The notes: generated from the sequence alone by a model not told the origin. Shown: positions 54,274 through 63,152, numbered from the stretch's first letter. The stretch: DNA of 64,000 nucleotides from Chryseobacterium sp. KACC 21268 (GCA_028736075.1 CP117875.1:3782001-3846000); one strand, 5' to 3'. Numbers and translations are program-made.

Positions 54274-55391
54274 AACGCTTCCTTTTCATATTCATCCTTT
54301 TCTCATTTACCGGAATTTTCAAATCCCAGTACAATGAAGAATTGTACAAAAAAGCGTTTTCCTACGTCTACGAAAATCCCGACAACGCCATCCAGCTTGT
54401 AGAGAAAATGCTAAAAGGTGAGAAGGATACAGACAACACCATCAAGCTTTATCAGCTGCTTTCCCGAGTTTATATGTCCAAACGGGACTTCGACAAATCT
54501 TTGGATTGCGTCCTGAAAATGAAAGAACTCAGCAAATCCATTTCCAATCCTGAACAAAAAATCAAAATCCTGAATTCCATTGCATTACAGTACCAAAATA
54601 TGGGACTTTACAGCAAAACGATGGAATCTCTGGACGAATATTACAAGCTTTGTCAGACTTTGCCAGATGGGAAATTCAAAACTTTGTATCTCGGATTAAA
54701 TTCCGCAGTTCGAGGTTTGGTTTATAAAAATCAGGACAACAACGAGTTGGCTTTGGAGAAATTCTTCACCGCTTTGGATTACATCAAAAAGGTCGGCAAT
54801 TATGAGAATTCCATCGCCAACAGTAGCGTTATTCTGTACAATGTCGGCTACAGCTATTTCTATCTCAAAAAATATAATGAGGCGGAAAAATACTTCAGAC
54901 AATCCGCAGAGGTCGCCAAAGCCGTTCACGCAGAGAGTCTGGAAGCTTTCGCTTACAAAGGTTTGTCGGAGAATTACACCGTCTTGGGAAAACATCAGGA
55001 AGCCATCGAACTTTTGAAAAAATCTGTCAATCTGTCCAAAAAAGTCGGCGACCTTGTCCTGAGTGAAGGAATTTACAAAGGTTTTTCGGACAATTATCTC
55101 GCACTTCAAGATTGGAACAATTATGAAGTCTACAACAAACTGTACATCGAGACCAAATTTGCAAGGGAACAAAGCGAACTCGCCTCTCTCAACAAAAGCA
55201 TCGATGTGCTGAATGAGGAAAACAACAAAAAAATCGAGGAGCAAAAAGGCAGATTGAGAATCATAAGTTCCGTCATCATCGCCATTTCTGCCGCCGTATT
55301 TATTTGGTTTCTTCTTAATTTTATCAAACACAAGCGACGCAACAAGTTATTAATTGAAAAGCTGAATCAAATCAACAAAATCACCAACTAA
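54270..55391 (+). CDS. Membrane TPR protein, HTH-less paralogue of the preceding regulator
   Basis: The 373-residue protein has the same layout as the upstream regulator up to the membrane helix: signal peptide (MKRFLFIFILFSFTGIFKSQ), first repeat YENPDNAIQLV, several TPRs (about 60-290, e.g. EKFFTALDYIKKVGNYENS and AYKGLSENYTVLGKHQEA), a coiled coil and a membrane helix (about 331-352). Only about 20 basic residues follow the helix, so no DNA-binding domain is present. The 4-bp overlap implies translational coupling. It may modulate or heterodimerise with the upstream regulator. Confidence 0.8.
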   Translation: MKRFLFIFILFSFTGIFKSQYNEELYKKAFSYVYENPDNAIQLVEKMLKGEKDTDNTIKLYQLLSRVYMSKRDFDKSLDCVLKMKELSKSISNPEQKIKILNSIALQYQNMGLYSKTMESLDEYYKLCQTLPDGKFKTLYLGLNSAVRGLVYKNQDNNELALEKFFTALDYIKKVGNYENSIANSSVILYNVGYSYFYLKKYNEAEKYFRQSAEVAKAVHAESLEAFAYKGLSENYTVLGKHQEAIELLKKSVNLSKKVGDLVLSEGIYKGFSDNYLALQDWNNYEVYNKLYIETKFAREQSELASLNKSIDVLNEENNKKIEEQKGRLRIISSVIIAISAAVFIWFLLNFIKHKRRNKLLIEKLNQINKITN

Positions 55392-55394
55392 AGA

Positions 55395-55850
55395 ATGAAG
55401 AATATTTTCGACCAAAACGATACGAGCCATTTCATCAAAAGAATCAATGCGCTTACGGAAGATTCTTTCCCAAAATGGGGCGTAATGTCCGTAGACAAGA
55501 TGCTGGCACACTGCAACATCACCTACGAACTCATCTACGAATCCGAAAAACACAAGAAACCTGGCCTCATCACCAAATGGATTCTGAAACGCTTCGTCAA
55601 ATCAACGGTCGTGAGCGAGACGCCGTACAAACACAACTCGCCAACTTCCGCAATGTTCGTCATCACAGACAACAAAAGCTTCGAGGACGAGAGAAAACGC
55701 ATCATCGGGTTCATCCAGAAAACCCAGCAACTGGGCGCAGATGCGTTCGAAGGGAAAGAAAGTTTCAACTTCGGAAAACTCACTTCTACCGAGTGGAACA
55801 ATATGATGGCCAAACACCTCGACCACCATTTGCAGCAATTTGGCGTTTAG
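55395..55850 (+). CDS. DUF1569 family protein
   Basis: This 151-residue soluble protein of the DUF1569/DinB-like fold has the blocks FPKWGVMSVDKMLAHCNITYEL and a C-terminal HLDHHLQQFGV; His-rich ends are typical of the fold and could bind a metal. It starts 3 bp after the TPR gene, so it is probably the third gene of that operon. No activity is known for the family. A copy of the dispersed hairpin element follows directly. Confidence 0.85.
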   Translation: MKNIFDQNDTSHFIKRINALTEDSFPKWGVMSVDKMLAHCNITYELIYESEKHKKPGLITKWILKRFVKSTVVSETPYKHNSPTSAMFVITDNKSFEDERKRIIGFIQKTQQLGADAFEGKESFNFGKLTSTEWNNMMAKHLDHHLQQFGV

Positions 55851-55858
55851 AATGATTC

Positions 55859-55904
55859 GGGCAGCTTTTGACTACGCCGAATAGCAATTTGTCACTATTT
55901 TTAT
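55859..55904 (+). repeat. Partial left end of the dispersed hairpin element
   Basis: GGGCAGCTTTT here matches the first bases of copy A but then diverges. It sits directly before full copy D and looks like a broken or older copy. Confidence 0.5.
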
Positions 55905-55991
55905 GGCAGCTATTTCCGCCTTCCACTCCCGCTATTTTTTGCCTACGCTCTTCCAGCCACAAAAAAATGAGCTCCGTTCAAGTCGGGCTGC
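55905..55991 (+). repeat. Dispersed hairpin element, copy D
   Basis: Nearly identical to copy A in both conserved end blocks, and different in the centre. The inner arms ATTTTTTG (55934-55941) and CAAAAAAAT (55960-55968) pair, as in copy A but with their own lengths. Confidence 0.8.
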
Positions 55992-56030
55992 GAGTGATTC
56001 ACCGTTCCAATCACCATCAAATCAAACCAT

Positions 56031-56477
56031 ATGAAAAAACTCGTTTTTATTTTAGTACTAATTTTTGGCTTCACATTTTTCAACGCTCAAAGCATTGAAA
56101 AAGAACTCAAAAACAACAGTGAACTTTTCATCGGAAAAATCGACAATTCTGCCGCTTTGAAAGTTCTTTTCGAAACCGTCTCTTCCGAAAATCCAAAATC
56201 AGGCATCTACAAAGTCACCGGATATTCCGACGTCGAAGGAACAAAAGCTGACTTCGAAGGCACAATCACGTTTAATTCCAAAAAAAGTAAAAACTCAAAA
56301 GAAAGAGTCAAAATCTACGATTTGAAACTCTCAGAAAAAGGAACCGGAAAACACAACGGCATTTTCACCGGAGAACTCACCACCAAAAAATCATCAGAAA
56401 AAAACCAATTGAAATTCGAAGGTACTTGGGCGAATTATGGAAAAACTTTAAAATTCCCTTTCTATTTCAATAATTAA
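56031..56477 (+). CDS. Small exported protein of unknown function
   Basis: This is a 148-residue protein with a clear signal peptide (MKKLVFILVLIFGFTFFNAQS) and a mature part of short beta strands with many Lys/Ser/Thr residues (GTITFNSKKSKNSKERV, GIFTGELTTKKSSEK). It is not recognised. The layout suggests a small secreted or periplasmic beta protein. It is 39 bp after copy D and 90 bp before the flavoenzyme start. Confidence 0.65.
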   Translation: MKKLVFILVLIFGFTFFNAQSIEKELKNNSELFIGKIDNSAALKVLFETVSSENPKSGIYKVTGYSDVEGTKADFEGTITFNSKKSKNSKERVKIYDLKLSEKGTGKHNGIFTGELTTKKSSEKNQLKFEGTWANYGKTLKFPFYFNN

Positions 56478-56485
56478 AACAGAAA

Positions 56486-56542
56486 CTTCGACAAGTTAGT
56501 TTGAAATTTCTAATCCTAATTGTCAGGCTGAGTCTCTCGAAG
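56486..56542. repeat. CTTCGA-type dispersed inverted repeat before the flavoenzyme gene
   Basis: CTTCGACAAGTTAGTTTGA at left and TGTCAGGCTGAGTCTCTCGA at right match the copies at 18871 and 43011. Translation in one frame gives VRLSLSK, which falsely extends the downstream gene. Confidence 0.75.
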
Positions 56543-56566
56543 CCATTTTATCATAAAAATTTAAAA

Positions 56567-57628
56567 ATGAAACTTTTCACACCAATAAAATTCAGAAACA
56601 TAGAACTGAAAAACCGAATCGTAATGTCGCCAATGTGTATGTACTCTGCAGTAGAAGGCGTTGCGAATGATTTCCATTTCGTGCATTACGGCAGTCGTGC
56701 ACAAGGCGGCGCAGGACTTATCATTGTAGAAGCAACCGCCGTAGAACCGCGCGGAAGAATTACCAACAAATGTCTTGGGATTTGGAACGACGAGCAAGCT
56801 TTGGCTTTGAAAAAAATAGTCAATTTCGTTCACGAAAACTCAGAAAGCAAAATCGGAATCCAGCTGGCTCACGCCGGCAGAAAAGGTTCTATCTCCACAG
56901 AAACCAATCGTCAACTGGATTTGGAACAAGGTTGGGAAACCATCGCACCAAGCCCGATTCCGTTTCATCATTCAGAAAGAACGCCGCACGAATTGACTGT
57001 CGAAGAAATAAAAGGGTTAGTTGAAGATTTCAGAAAAGCTGCAAAAAGAGCTGTTGACGCAGGTTTTGATGTGCTAGAAATCCACGGTGCACACGGCTAT
57101 TTGATTCATCAATTCTTGTCACCACTTTCCAACACAAGAACCGACGAATATGGTGGAAATCCAGAAAACAGAGCAAGATTCCTGATGGAAATTGTCGATG
57201 CAGTCAATTCAGAAATCACAAACGACATCGCACTTTTCGTAAGAATCTCCGGAACAGAATATGCAGAAAACGGTTGGAATGTGAACGACAGCGCAGAACT
57301 TGCCAAAGTTTTGAAAACCAAAAACGTGGATTTGATAGACGTTTCCAGCGGTGGAAATATCAATGGCGTCACGATTCCATTGAGTCCAGGTTACCAAGTT
57401 CCACTAGCAGAAGATGTGAAGAAAATCGCAGAAATAGATACAGCCGCAGTAGGACTCATCACAACAGCTGAACAAGCCGAAGAAATCCTGGAAAGTGGAC
57501 AAGCAGATTTGATTTTCCTGGCAAGAGAGATTCTGAGAAATCCATATTTTGCAGTGCAGGCAGCTTGGAAAAATGATGAGGAGAATTTCTATCCGCACCA
57601 GTATTTGAGAGCGAAACCAGCGAAGTAA
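56567..57628 (+). CDS. NADH:flavin oxidoreductase (Old Yellow Enzyme, YqjM/NamA-like)
   Basis: This 353-residue FMN-dependent ene-reductase has KLFTPIKFRNIELKNR at the start and the YqjM-type Cys-containing MSPMCMYSA. A conserved His pair in EIHGAHGYLIHQFLSP is followed by NTRTDEYGG, and the closing REILRNPYFAVQAA is present. It reduces activated C=C bonds with NAD(P)H. The start is ATG 56567: a longer frame from 56501 reads through the CTTCGA repeat and is rejected. A terminator-like hairpin follows. Confidence 0.93.
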   Translation: MKLFTPIKFRNIELKNRIVMSPMCMYSAVEGVANDFHFVHYGSRAQGGAGLIIVEATAVEPRGRITNKCLGIWNDEQALALKKIVNFVHENSESKIGIQLAHAGRKGSISTETNRQLDLEQGWETIAPSPIPFHHSERTPHELTVEEIKGLVEDFRKAAKRAVDAGFDVLEIHGAHGYLIHQFLSPLSNTRTDEYGGNPENRARFLMEIVDAVNSEITNDIALFVRISGTEYAENGWNVNDSAELAKVLKTKNVDLIDVSSGGNINGVTIPLSPGYQVPLAEDVKKIAEIDTAAVGLITTAEQAEEILESGQADLIFLAREILRNPYFAVQAAWKNDEENFYPHQYLRAKPAK

Positions 57629-57639
57629 TTTTTAAAAAC

Positions 57640-57672
57640 AAAAAGCCGTTCTCCGAAAAAGAACGGCTATTT
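57640..57672 (+). terminator. Terminator-like hairpin after the flavoenzyme gene
   Basis: AGCCGTTC pairs with GAACGGCT around a nine-base loop. The T-run after it is short. Confidence 0.65.
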
Positions 57673-57828
57673 AATGAAAAACAAATTTCATTATAGAACT
57701 GCTAAAATATCAATTATTTTAATTAATGAAAAATTTTTAACGGATTATTTTAAATTATTTCAAAAATATATTTAAATATTTGGAGTTGATCGGCAATCGT
57801 ATCCCATTATCCCAACATATTACTAATC

Positions 57829-57857
57829 AAAACTTTCCTTTTTTGGAGAGTTTTTTG
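57829..57857 (+). terminator. Second terminator-like hairpin in the gap before DUF2339
   Basis: AACTTTCC and GGAGAGTT pair (one wobble) around TTTTTT, followed by a T-run. Confidence 0.6.
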
Positions 57858-57911
57858 TTTTTCCGTCAGATTGAATGATATCAACAAACATAGTTGTATC
57901 TTTCATTTCTT

Positions 57912-57919
57912 TATCTTTG
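57912..57919 (+). promoter_or_regulatory. -7 box (TATCTTTG) of the DUF2339-DUF3999 unit
   Basis: TATCTTTG matches TAnnTTTG, with TTG 15 bp upstream (57894-57896) and ATG 57937 17 nt downstream. It lies inside the longer frame from TTG 57871, which rules out that start. Confidence 0.6.
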
Positions 57920-57936
57920 TTAACGGAAGACACTCT

Positions 57937-60537
57937 ATGGAAATATTTTTACTCTTACTCATCTTGGTTTTTATGATTATCATTCACAACAAATCAACAA
58001 GCAACCACAAAGCGACCCAGGATTCAATTCAGCAGCTTCAAGAAAAACTGAATGCCCTGAAAACTGAAATCAACATTCAACCTGTCAGCAAAATTGACCA
58101 AGAAAATCTAATAGTAAAAGAAGAAATTAAACCGGAAATAATTGTTACGGTTCCAGAAACACCTCCAGTTGTAGAAGAAATCACCGAAGAAAAGCAACCT
58201 GAAATTGTTGAAAAACCAATTCCTGTTGTAGAAAATGAAGTTCCAGTTTCAGAAATTGAAACTCCAAAAGCAGAACAGAAAGCAGCTTTCTCTGTTCAAG
58301 ATAAAATCAGAGCTTTGGATAGTGATTTCAGAGAGATTTCAACGCCTAAAAAATCGTGGATTGAAAACTTCAAGGAAAACAATCCGGACATCGAGAACTT
58401 CATTGGAGAAAATCTGATTAATAAAATAGGGATTCTAATCTTAGTTCTCGGAATCAGTTTCTTTGTGAAATATGCAATTGACAAAGATTGGATTAATGAG
58501 CCTGCGCGTGTCGGAATCGGTATTTTGGCAGGCGCTCTTGTGATGGGAGTCGCACATCGATTGAAAAAAAATTATGCAGCTTTCAGCTCTGTTTTTGTGG
58601 CTGGAGCGATTAGTATTTTTTACCTTACGATTGGTATTGCATTCCACGATTACCATTTGTTTAGTCAGACTGTGGCATTTATTATAATGGTTATCATTAC
58701 CATTTTCAGTGTATTTGTTTCCGTTTCTTATGACCGGAAAGAACTCGCAATTCTGTCTTTGATTGGCGGTTTTGCCGTTCCGTTTATGGTAAGCACAGGT
58801 GAAGGAAATTACAAAGTTTTGTTCACATACATTGCGATCCTCAACATCGGAATGCTGATGATTGCTTATTTCAAAAAATGGAATCTGGTGACTTTGCTGG
58901 CTTTCATTTTTAGTTGTCTTCTTTATTCAGCCTGGTTTGGAAAAGGTTTCTATGACGATAAATTGCCTTATCGCGGAGCATTATTTTTTGCCACAATTTT
59001 CTACATCATTTTCAGCGTTGCGACGGTTATCAATAATTTGAGAAATAAAGGAACTTTCACAAAGCTGGAATATTTCATAATGGTGGCCAACACATTCTTC
59101 TATTTCGGAATGGGAATTAGCATTATCGAAAACTGGAAACCGGAGTTAAAAGGTTTGTTCACCATTGCGCTGGCCTTGTACAATCTGGTTTATGCTCTAT
59201 TTTTATACAGAAAATTCGGACTGGACAAAAATGCAATTTATCTTTTATTGGGATTGACCTTGACTTTTGTGACGTTAGCCATTCCAATTCAATTCAAAGG
59301 AAATTACATCACTTTATTCTGGGCTGGAGAGGCGGTCTTGCTTTTTTGGCTTTCTCAAAAATCAAAGATCAGCACGTTCAAACTTGGAGCAATCATCGTC
59401 CAGCTTTTGATGCTGATCAGCTTGATTATGGATTGGGAAAAATATTATTCCGGCAATCTGATGGAACTAAAACCTTTCCTAAACAGAATCTTCATCACAG
59501 GAATTGTTGTTGTAGTTTCATTGATTTTGACTTATATATTATTAAAAAAAGAAAAAGATACGACTGAAATTTTAGGCTTCACATTCTATCCGGCTGATTA
59601 CAGAAATATCATTTTAGGCGTTCTGATTCTGGTTGGATATTTCACGGGAATGTTGGAAATCAGCTATCAAACGGAAGATTATATCTCCAACTATTCTTCC
59701 GGAATATCTTACTGCGTTCTGTATCACTTTCTTTTCAGTGTTGGGTTGATTTATTTCATCTTAAAGTTGAATAGCAAATTGTGGAACAGCTTCGGTGTAG
59801 TTTTGGCTTCGGTGAACATTCTATTGTACATCGCATTTTTCTTCCAATTGCCTTTCAATGAAATGAGAGAAAATTACACTTTGAATCTTTCTTCCAAGTC
59901 AGCATATTTCATTCATTATGTTTTATTAATTTGTCTGGCATATTTTGGTTATGTTTTGATTAAATTGAGAAATAATAATTCATTTTCTGCGATTCTCAAT
60001 CACAAAGTTGCATTATGGGTTCTTGCATTTTGCATTGTTTATGTTTTGAGTAATGAAGTGATGATTCACGGATTGATGTTTGGAAATGAAGTGGTTTCCA
60101 GTGCAGAATTAGCCAAATTCCCGGCAATGAAGGCTGGCGAATTTAATTATGACAAAGAGTTGTTTATTGATGACAAATTCGAAGCTGCAAAAGTTCAAAT
60201 CATCAAAATTGGCTATCCAATTCTTTGGGGTGTTTTGTCCTTTGTTTTCCTGATAGTCGGAATCAAAAAGCAAAACAAACAACTGCGAATTATTGCACTT
60301 TCTTTATTAGGAATTACGATTATCAAACTATTTTTCTACGACATCAAAAATGTATCAGAGACAGGAAAAATCATTGCTTTTATTCTGTTGGGTGTTTTGA
60401 TTTTAATCATCTCATTCGTTTATCAAAAAATAAAAAAACTGGTTATTGATGAAACTAAAACGGAAATTCACGACAAAAAAACCAATGAAAAATTACCCGA
60501 AGAATCTCAAAATCCAAACGATGAAGAAATTAATTAG
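57937..60537 (+). CDS. DUF2339 family polytopic membrane protein
   Basis: This 866-residue protein has an N-terminal membrane anchor (1-18), a coiled-coil and Glu/Pro/Val-rich linker (about 20-130), and then more than twenty membrane helices, starting near LINKIGILILVLGISFFVKYAI. This is the layout of DUF2339, a family of unknown function in many Bacteroidota and other Gram-negatives. Start is ATG 57937, chosen because the -7 box lies just before it. It overlaps the DUF3999 gene by 17 bp, so the two are translated together and may form a complex. Confidence 0.88.
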   Translation: MEIFLLLLILVFMIIIHNKSTSNHKATQDSIQQLQEKLNALKTEINIQPVSKIDQENLIVKEEIKPEIIVTVPETPPVVEEITEEKQPEIVEKPIPVVENEVPVSEIETPKAEQKAAFSVQDKIRALDSDFREISTPKKSWIENFKENNPDIENFIGENLINKIGILILVLGISFFVKYAIDKDWINEPARVGIGILAGALVMGVAHRLKKNYAAFSSVFVAGAISIFYLTIGIAFHDYHLFSQTVAFIIMVIITIFSVFVSVSYDRKELAILSLIGGFAVPFMVSTGEGNYKVLFTYIAILNIGMLMIAYFKKWNLVTLLAFIFSCLLYSAWFGKGFYDDKLPYRGALFFATIFYIIFSVATVINNLRNKGTFTKLEYFIMVANTFFYFGMGISIIENWKPELKGLFTIALALYNLVYALFLYRKFGLDKNAIYLLLGLTLTFVTLAIPIQFKGNYITLFWAGEAVLLFWLSQKSKISTFKLGAIIVQLLMLISLIMDWEKYYSGNLMELKPFLNRIFITGIVVVVSLILTYILLKKEKDTTEILGFTFYPADYRNIILGVLILVGYFTGMLEISYQTEDYISNYSSGISYCVLYHFLFSVGLIYFILKLNSKLWNSFGVVLASVNILLYIAFFFQLPFNEMRENYTLNLSSKSAYFIHYVLLICLAYFGYVLIKLRNNNSFSAILNHKVALWVLAFCIVYVLSNEVMIHGLMFGNEVVSSAELAKFPAMKAGEFNYDKELFIDDKFEAAKVQIIKIGYPILWGVLSFVFLIVGIKKQNKQLRIIALSLLGITIIKLFFYDIKNVSETGKIIAFILLGVLILIISFVYQKIKKLVIDETKTEIHDKKTNEKLPEESQNPNDEEIN

Positions 60538-61741
60538 TCTATTTTCCTTTCTAATCATTGGAATTTCATCGGCTCAAAATTATCAGGGAAAACTAAACAA
60601 AGTCTCTGATAATGGATTGAATCAGATATTGCTTACTCCAGAGCTTCGTTCTGCGTCTCAGAATAATCTGGATTTTGTTAGAATTTTCGATTCTAAAAAC
60701 AATGAAGTTCCTTATGTCAATTATCAAGGAAAGTCAAGTAATTCCAGTTTCAAAAGCTTTACAATAATCTCTAAAACTGCAGTTCCGAACAAAGTCACTT
60801 CCATCGTTGTCTCCAACGAACAAGCGTTGAATCTAGATTATCTCACTTTGAAAATTGCAAATACCGATGTTGATAAAACCTACAGCATCAGTGGCAGCAA
60901 CGATAATAAAGAATGGTTTGGATTGGTCATTAATAAAACAATAATAGGACTGAACGATGCTGGGGAAAACTTTGTGGAACGTGATTTTGCTTTTCCTTTG
61001 AATAATTATAAATTTCTGAAGTTTGATTTCATTGATAAAAACTCTCTTCCAATCAATGTTTTGGAAATAGGTTTGGAAGAAAATTATGCTATTAAAAAAT
61101 CAAAAATAGAACTTCAAAATTTCGAACAAAAAATCACCAAAGACAAAAAGAATAAACAAACGAAAATCACCATCAGCTTTCAGAATCCTCAGGTGATTGA
61201 CGCCATAGGTTTTGATATTTCTGCACCAAATTTCTATCTAAGGGAAGCTAGAATTGTTATTAATAAAACCCAAATTCAGAAAAGAACTGAAGTTAATTTT
61301 GCTGAAACAATTAGTAATTTCCAATTAAATTCGAAAGTAAGAAACAGCTTTGACCTCTCGGAATTGTTCGTCAAAGAATTCACGATTGAAATTGACAACA
61401 GAGACAATCCTGATTTGGAAATCAAAAAAATTCATCTTTTCCAATCGCCTGTCAGCATTTTAGCAGATTTGCAATCCAACGAAAATTACACTTTAAAAAT
61501 CGATTCCACTTGGTCGGAACCTCAATACGATTTAGCCAATTCTGGAATTGATTTTAATCAAAACTATCCCGCTGCGACAATTTCAAATTTAGAAAAACTG
61601 GATAAGTCAAAACCAAATGAACAAGCAAAGACTTTCTGGCAAACGCCTTTATTTATGTGGATTTGCATTGTTTTATCGGCTGTGCTTATCGGTTATTTTG
61701 CTTTGGGATTGATTAAGGATATGAATAAGGAAAATCAGTAA
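60521..61741 (+). CDS. DUF3999 family exported membrane protein
   Basis: This 406-residue protein has a signal peptide (MKKLISLFSFLIIGISSAQ), a long mainly-beta extracytoplasmic part (about 20-370), and one membrane helix near the C-terminus (PLFMWICIVLSAVLIGYFALGLI), leaving a short charged tail. This matches DUF3999, which often follows DUF2339. The start is ATG 60521; an earlier in-frame ATG at 60446 would add 25 residues before the signal peptide and lies inside the upstream gene. It ends in a shared bidirectional terminator with hemL. Confidence 0.85.
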   Translation: MKKLISLFSFLIIGISSAQNYQGKLNKVSDNGLNQILLTPELRSASQNNLDFVRIFDSKNNEVPYVNYQGKSSNSSFKSFTIISKTAVPNKVTSIVVSNEQALNLDYLTLKIANTDVDKTYSISGSNDNKEWFGLVINKTIIGLNDAGENFVERDFAFPLNNYKFLKFDFIDKNSLPINVLEIGLEENYAIKKSKIELQNFEQKITKDKKNKQTKITISFQNPQVIDAIGFDISAPNFYLREARIVINKTQIQKRTEVNFAETISNFQLNSKVRNSFDLSELFVKEFTIEIDNRDNPDLEIKKIHLFQSPVSILADLQSNENYTLKIDSTWSEPQYDLANSGIDFNQNYPAATISNLEKLDKSKPNEQAKTFWQTPLFMWICIVLSAVLIGYFALGLIKDMNKENQ

Positions 61742-61751
61742 TTGAATATTT

Positions 61752-61796
61752 AAAAAAAAAGAAAACCTTTCCAAAATCGGAAAGGTTTTCTTTTTA
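61752..61796. terminator. Bidirectional terminator between DUF3999 and hemL
   Basis: AGAAAACCTTTCC and GGAAAGGTTTTCT pair perfectly over 13 bp, with an A-run on the left and a T-run on the right. Confidence 0.9.
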
Positions 61797-61797
61797 T

Positions 61798-63078
61798 CTA
61801 ATACTGAAAATTCCTAAAAGCTTCCAGCGTCTTATCAATCTCCGCATCGCCAATTGCAGACGAAATAAACCAAGTTTCATATCCACTCGGCGGAAGGTAG
61901 ATTCCCTGTTCCAAAACCTGATGAAACAGATTGTTGAACAAACCGATATTGGAATTATTCACCTCATTAAAATTGCTCGCAGAGGTCACATCAAAGAAAA
62001 TAGACATCATACTGCCCTTTCGGTTGATTCTGTGTTTGATACCTTTCTCATTCAGGATTTTTCCAATCTCGAAATCCAAGGTTTCCGTGGTTTTCGCTAA
62101 TTTGTTATAAAATTCTGGGTCTTGTTTTATCAATTGCAACGTTTTGAGTCCAGCCCGCATCGCCAAAGGATTTCCACTCAAAGTTCCGGCTTGGTACACG
62201 TTTCCTCTTGGCGAAAGATAATTCATAATTTCGTTGCGTCCGGCAAATGCACCAACCGGCAATCCACCACCAATCACTTTTCCGTAAGTCACCAAATCGG
62301 CTTTTACATTCAAAGCTTCCTGTGCGCCACCAAAGGCCAATCGGAAACCCGTCATCACCTCATCGAAAATCAAAAGTGCACCATTCTCGTCACAGATTTT
62401 TCTAAGGTTTTGAAGGAAATTATTTTCCGGCAAAATACAACCCATATTTCCAGCAATCGGTTCTACGATGATGCAGGCAATCTGTTCTGGATTCGCTTTG
62501 AAAAGGTCTTCAACTTGCTCAAAATTATTATATTCTGCCAACAAAGTATCTTTCGCAGTTCCTTGCGTTACGCCTGGCGAATTGGGACTTCCAAACGTTG
62601 CCATTCCACTTCCCGCCTGAATCAAAAACGAATCCGAATGTCCGTGATAACAACCTTCGAACTTGATGATTTTCTCTCTTCCAGTAAATCCTCTTGCCAA
62701 ACGAATTGCGCTCATACAAGCTTCAGTTCCGGAAGAAACCATTCTGATTTGGTCAACATTTGGGACATTTTCTACGATGTACTTTGCAATCTCAGTTTCC
62801 AATTCTGTTGGCGCTCCGAAAGAAAATCCTTTCTCCGCCTGCAATTTCAAAGCTTCCAAAACTTCGGGATGCGTGTGCCCCAAAATCGCTGGTCCCCAAG
62901 AATTGATGTAATCGATGTAGTTTCTGTTGTCCTCATCGGTCAAGTAAGCACCTTTGGCAGACTTCATAAAAAGTGGAACGCCACCCACAGATTTGAAAGC
63001 GCGAACTGGTGAATTCACACCGCCCGGAATATATTTGTACGCTTCTTCAAAAAGCGCTGAACTTCTTTGGTATAACAT
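61798..63078 (-). CDS. hemL: Glutamate-1-semialdehyde 2,1-aminomutase
   Basis: HemL makes 5-aminolevulinate in the C5 branch of haem biosynthesis. The 426-residue PLP enzyme has [22 protein letters not shown] at the N-terminus, [17 protein letters not shown]-type cofactor contacts ([17 protein letters not shown]), [12 protein letters not shown], and the Schiff-base lysine in [14 protein letters not shown]. It is complete. The gene upstream on the same strand is a glucosaminidase 74 bp away, with only simple AT-rich sequence between. It may be transcribed with that gene. Confidence 0.96.
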   Translation of the reverse strand: MLYQRSSALFEEAYKYIPGGVNSPVRAFKSVGGVPLFMKSAKGAYLTDEDNRNYIDYINSWGPAILGHTHPEVLEALKLQAEKGFSFGAPTELETEIAKYIVENVPNVDQIRMVSSGTEACMSAIRLARGFTGREKIIKFEGCYHGHSDSFLIQAGSGMATFGSPNSPGVTQGTAKDTLLAEYNNFEQVEDLFKANPEQIACIIVEPIAGNMGCILPENNFLQNLRKICDENGALLIFDEVMTGFRLAFGGAQEALNVKADLVTYGKVIGGGLPVGAFAGRNEIMNYLSPRGNVYQAGTLSGNPLAMRAGLKTLQLIKQDPEFYNKLAKTTETLDFEIGKILNEKGIKHRINRKGSMMSIFFDVTSASNFNEVNNSNIGLFNNLFHQVLEQGIYLPPSGYETWFISSAIGDAEIDKTLEAFRNFQY

Positions 63079-63152
63079 TTTCTTAGGTATTTGGTATTTA
63101 GTGTTTGATGTTTAGATATGCTAAAAACAAAACACAATAAACTATAAACTAA

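Larger units (their letters stand above)
57629..57936. other. 308-bp gap before the DUF2339 gene
   Basis: It contains the flavoenzyme terminator, AT-rich DNA without visible features, a second terminator-like hairpin (57829-57857) and the DUF2339 promoter box. No gene was seen. Confidence 0.65.

Noticed and set aside
54696-55331. 211-codon minus-strand frame
   Set aside because: Antisense shadow of the TPR gene; no family features.
62122-63012. 296-codon plus-strand frame
   Set aside because: It lies wholly antisense to hemL, which is clearly coding; the frame is a shadow.
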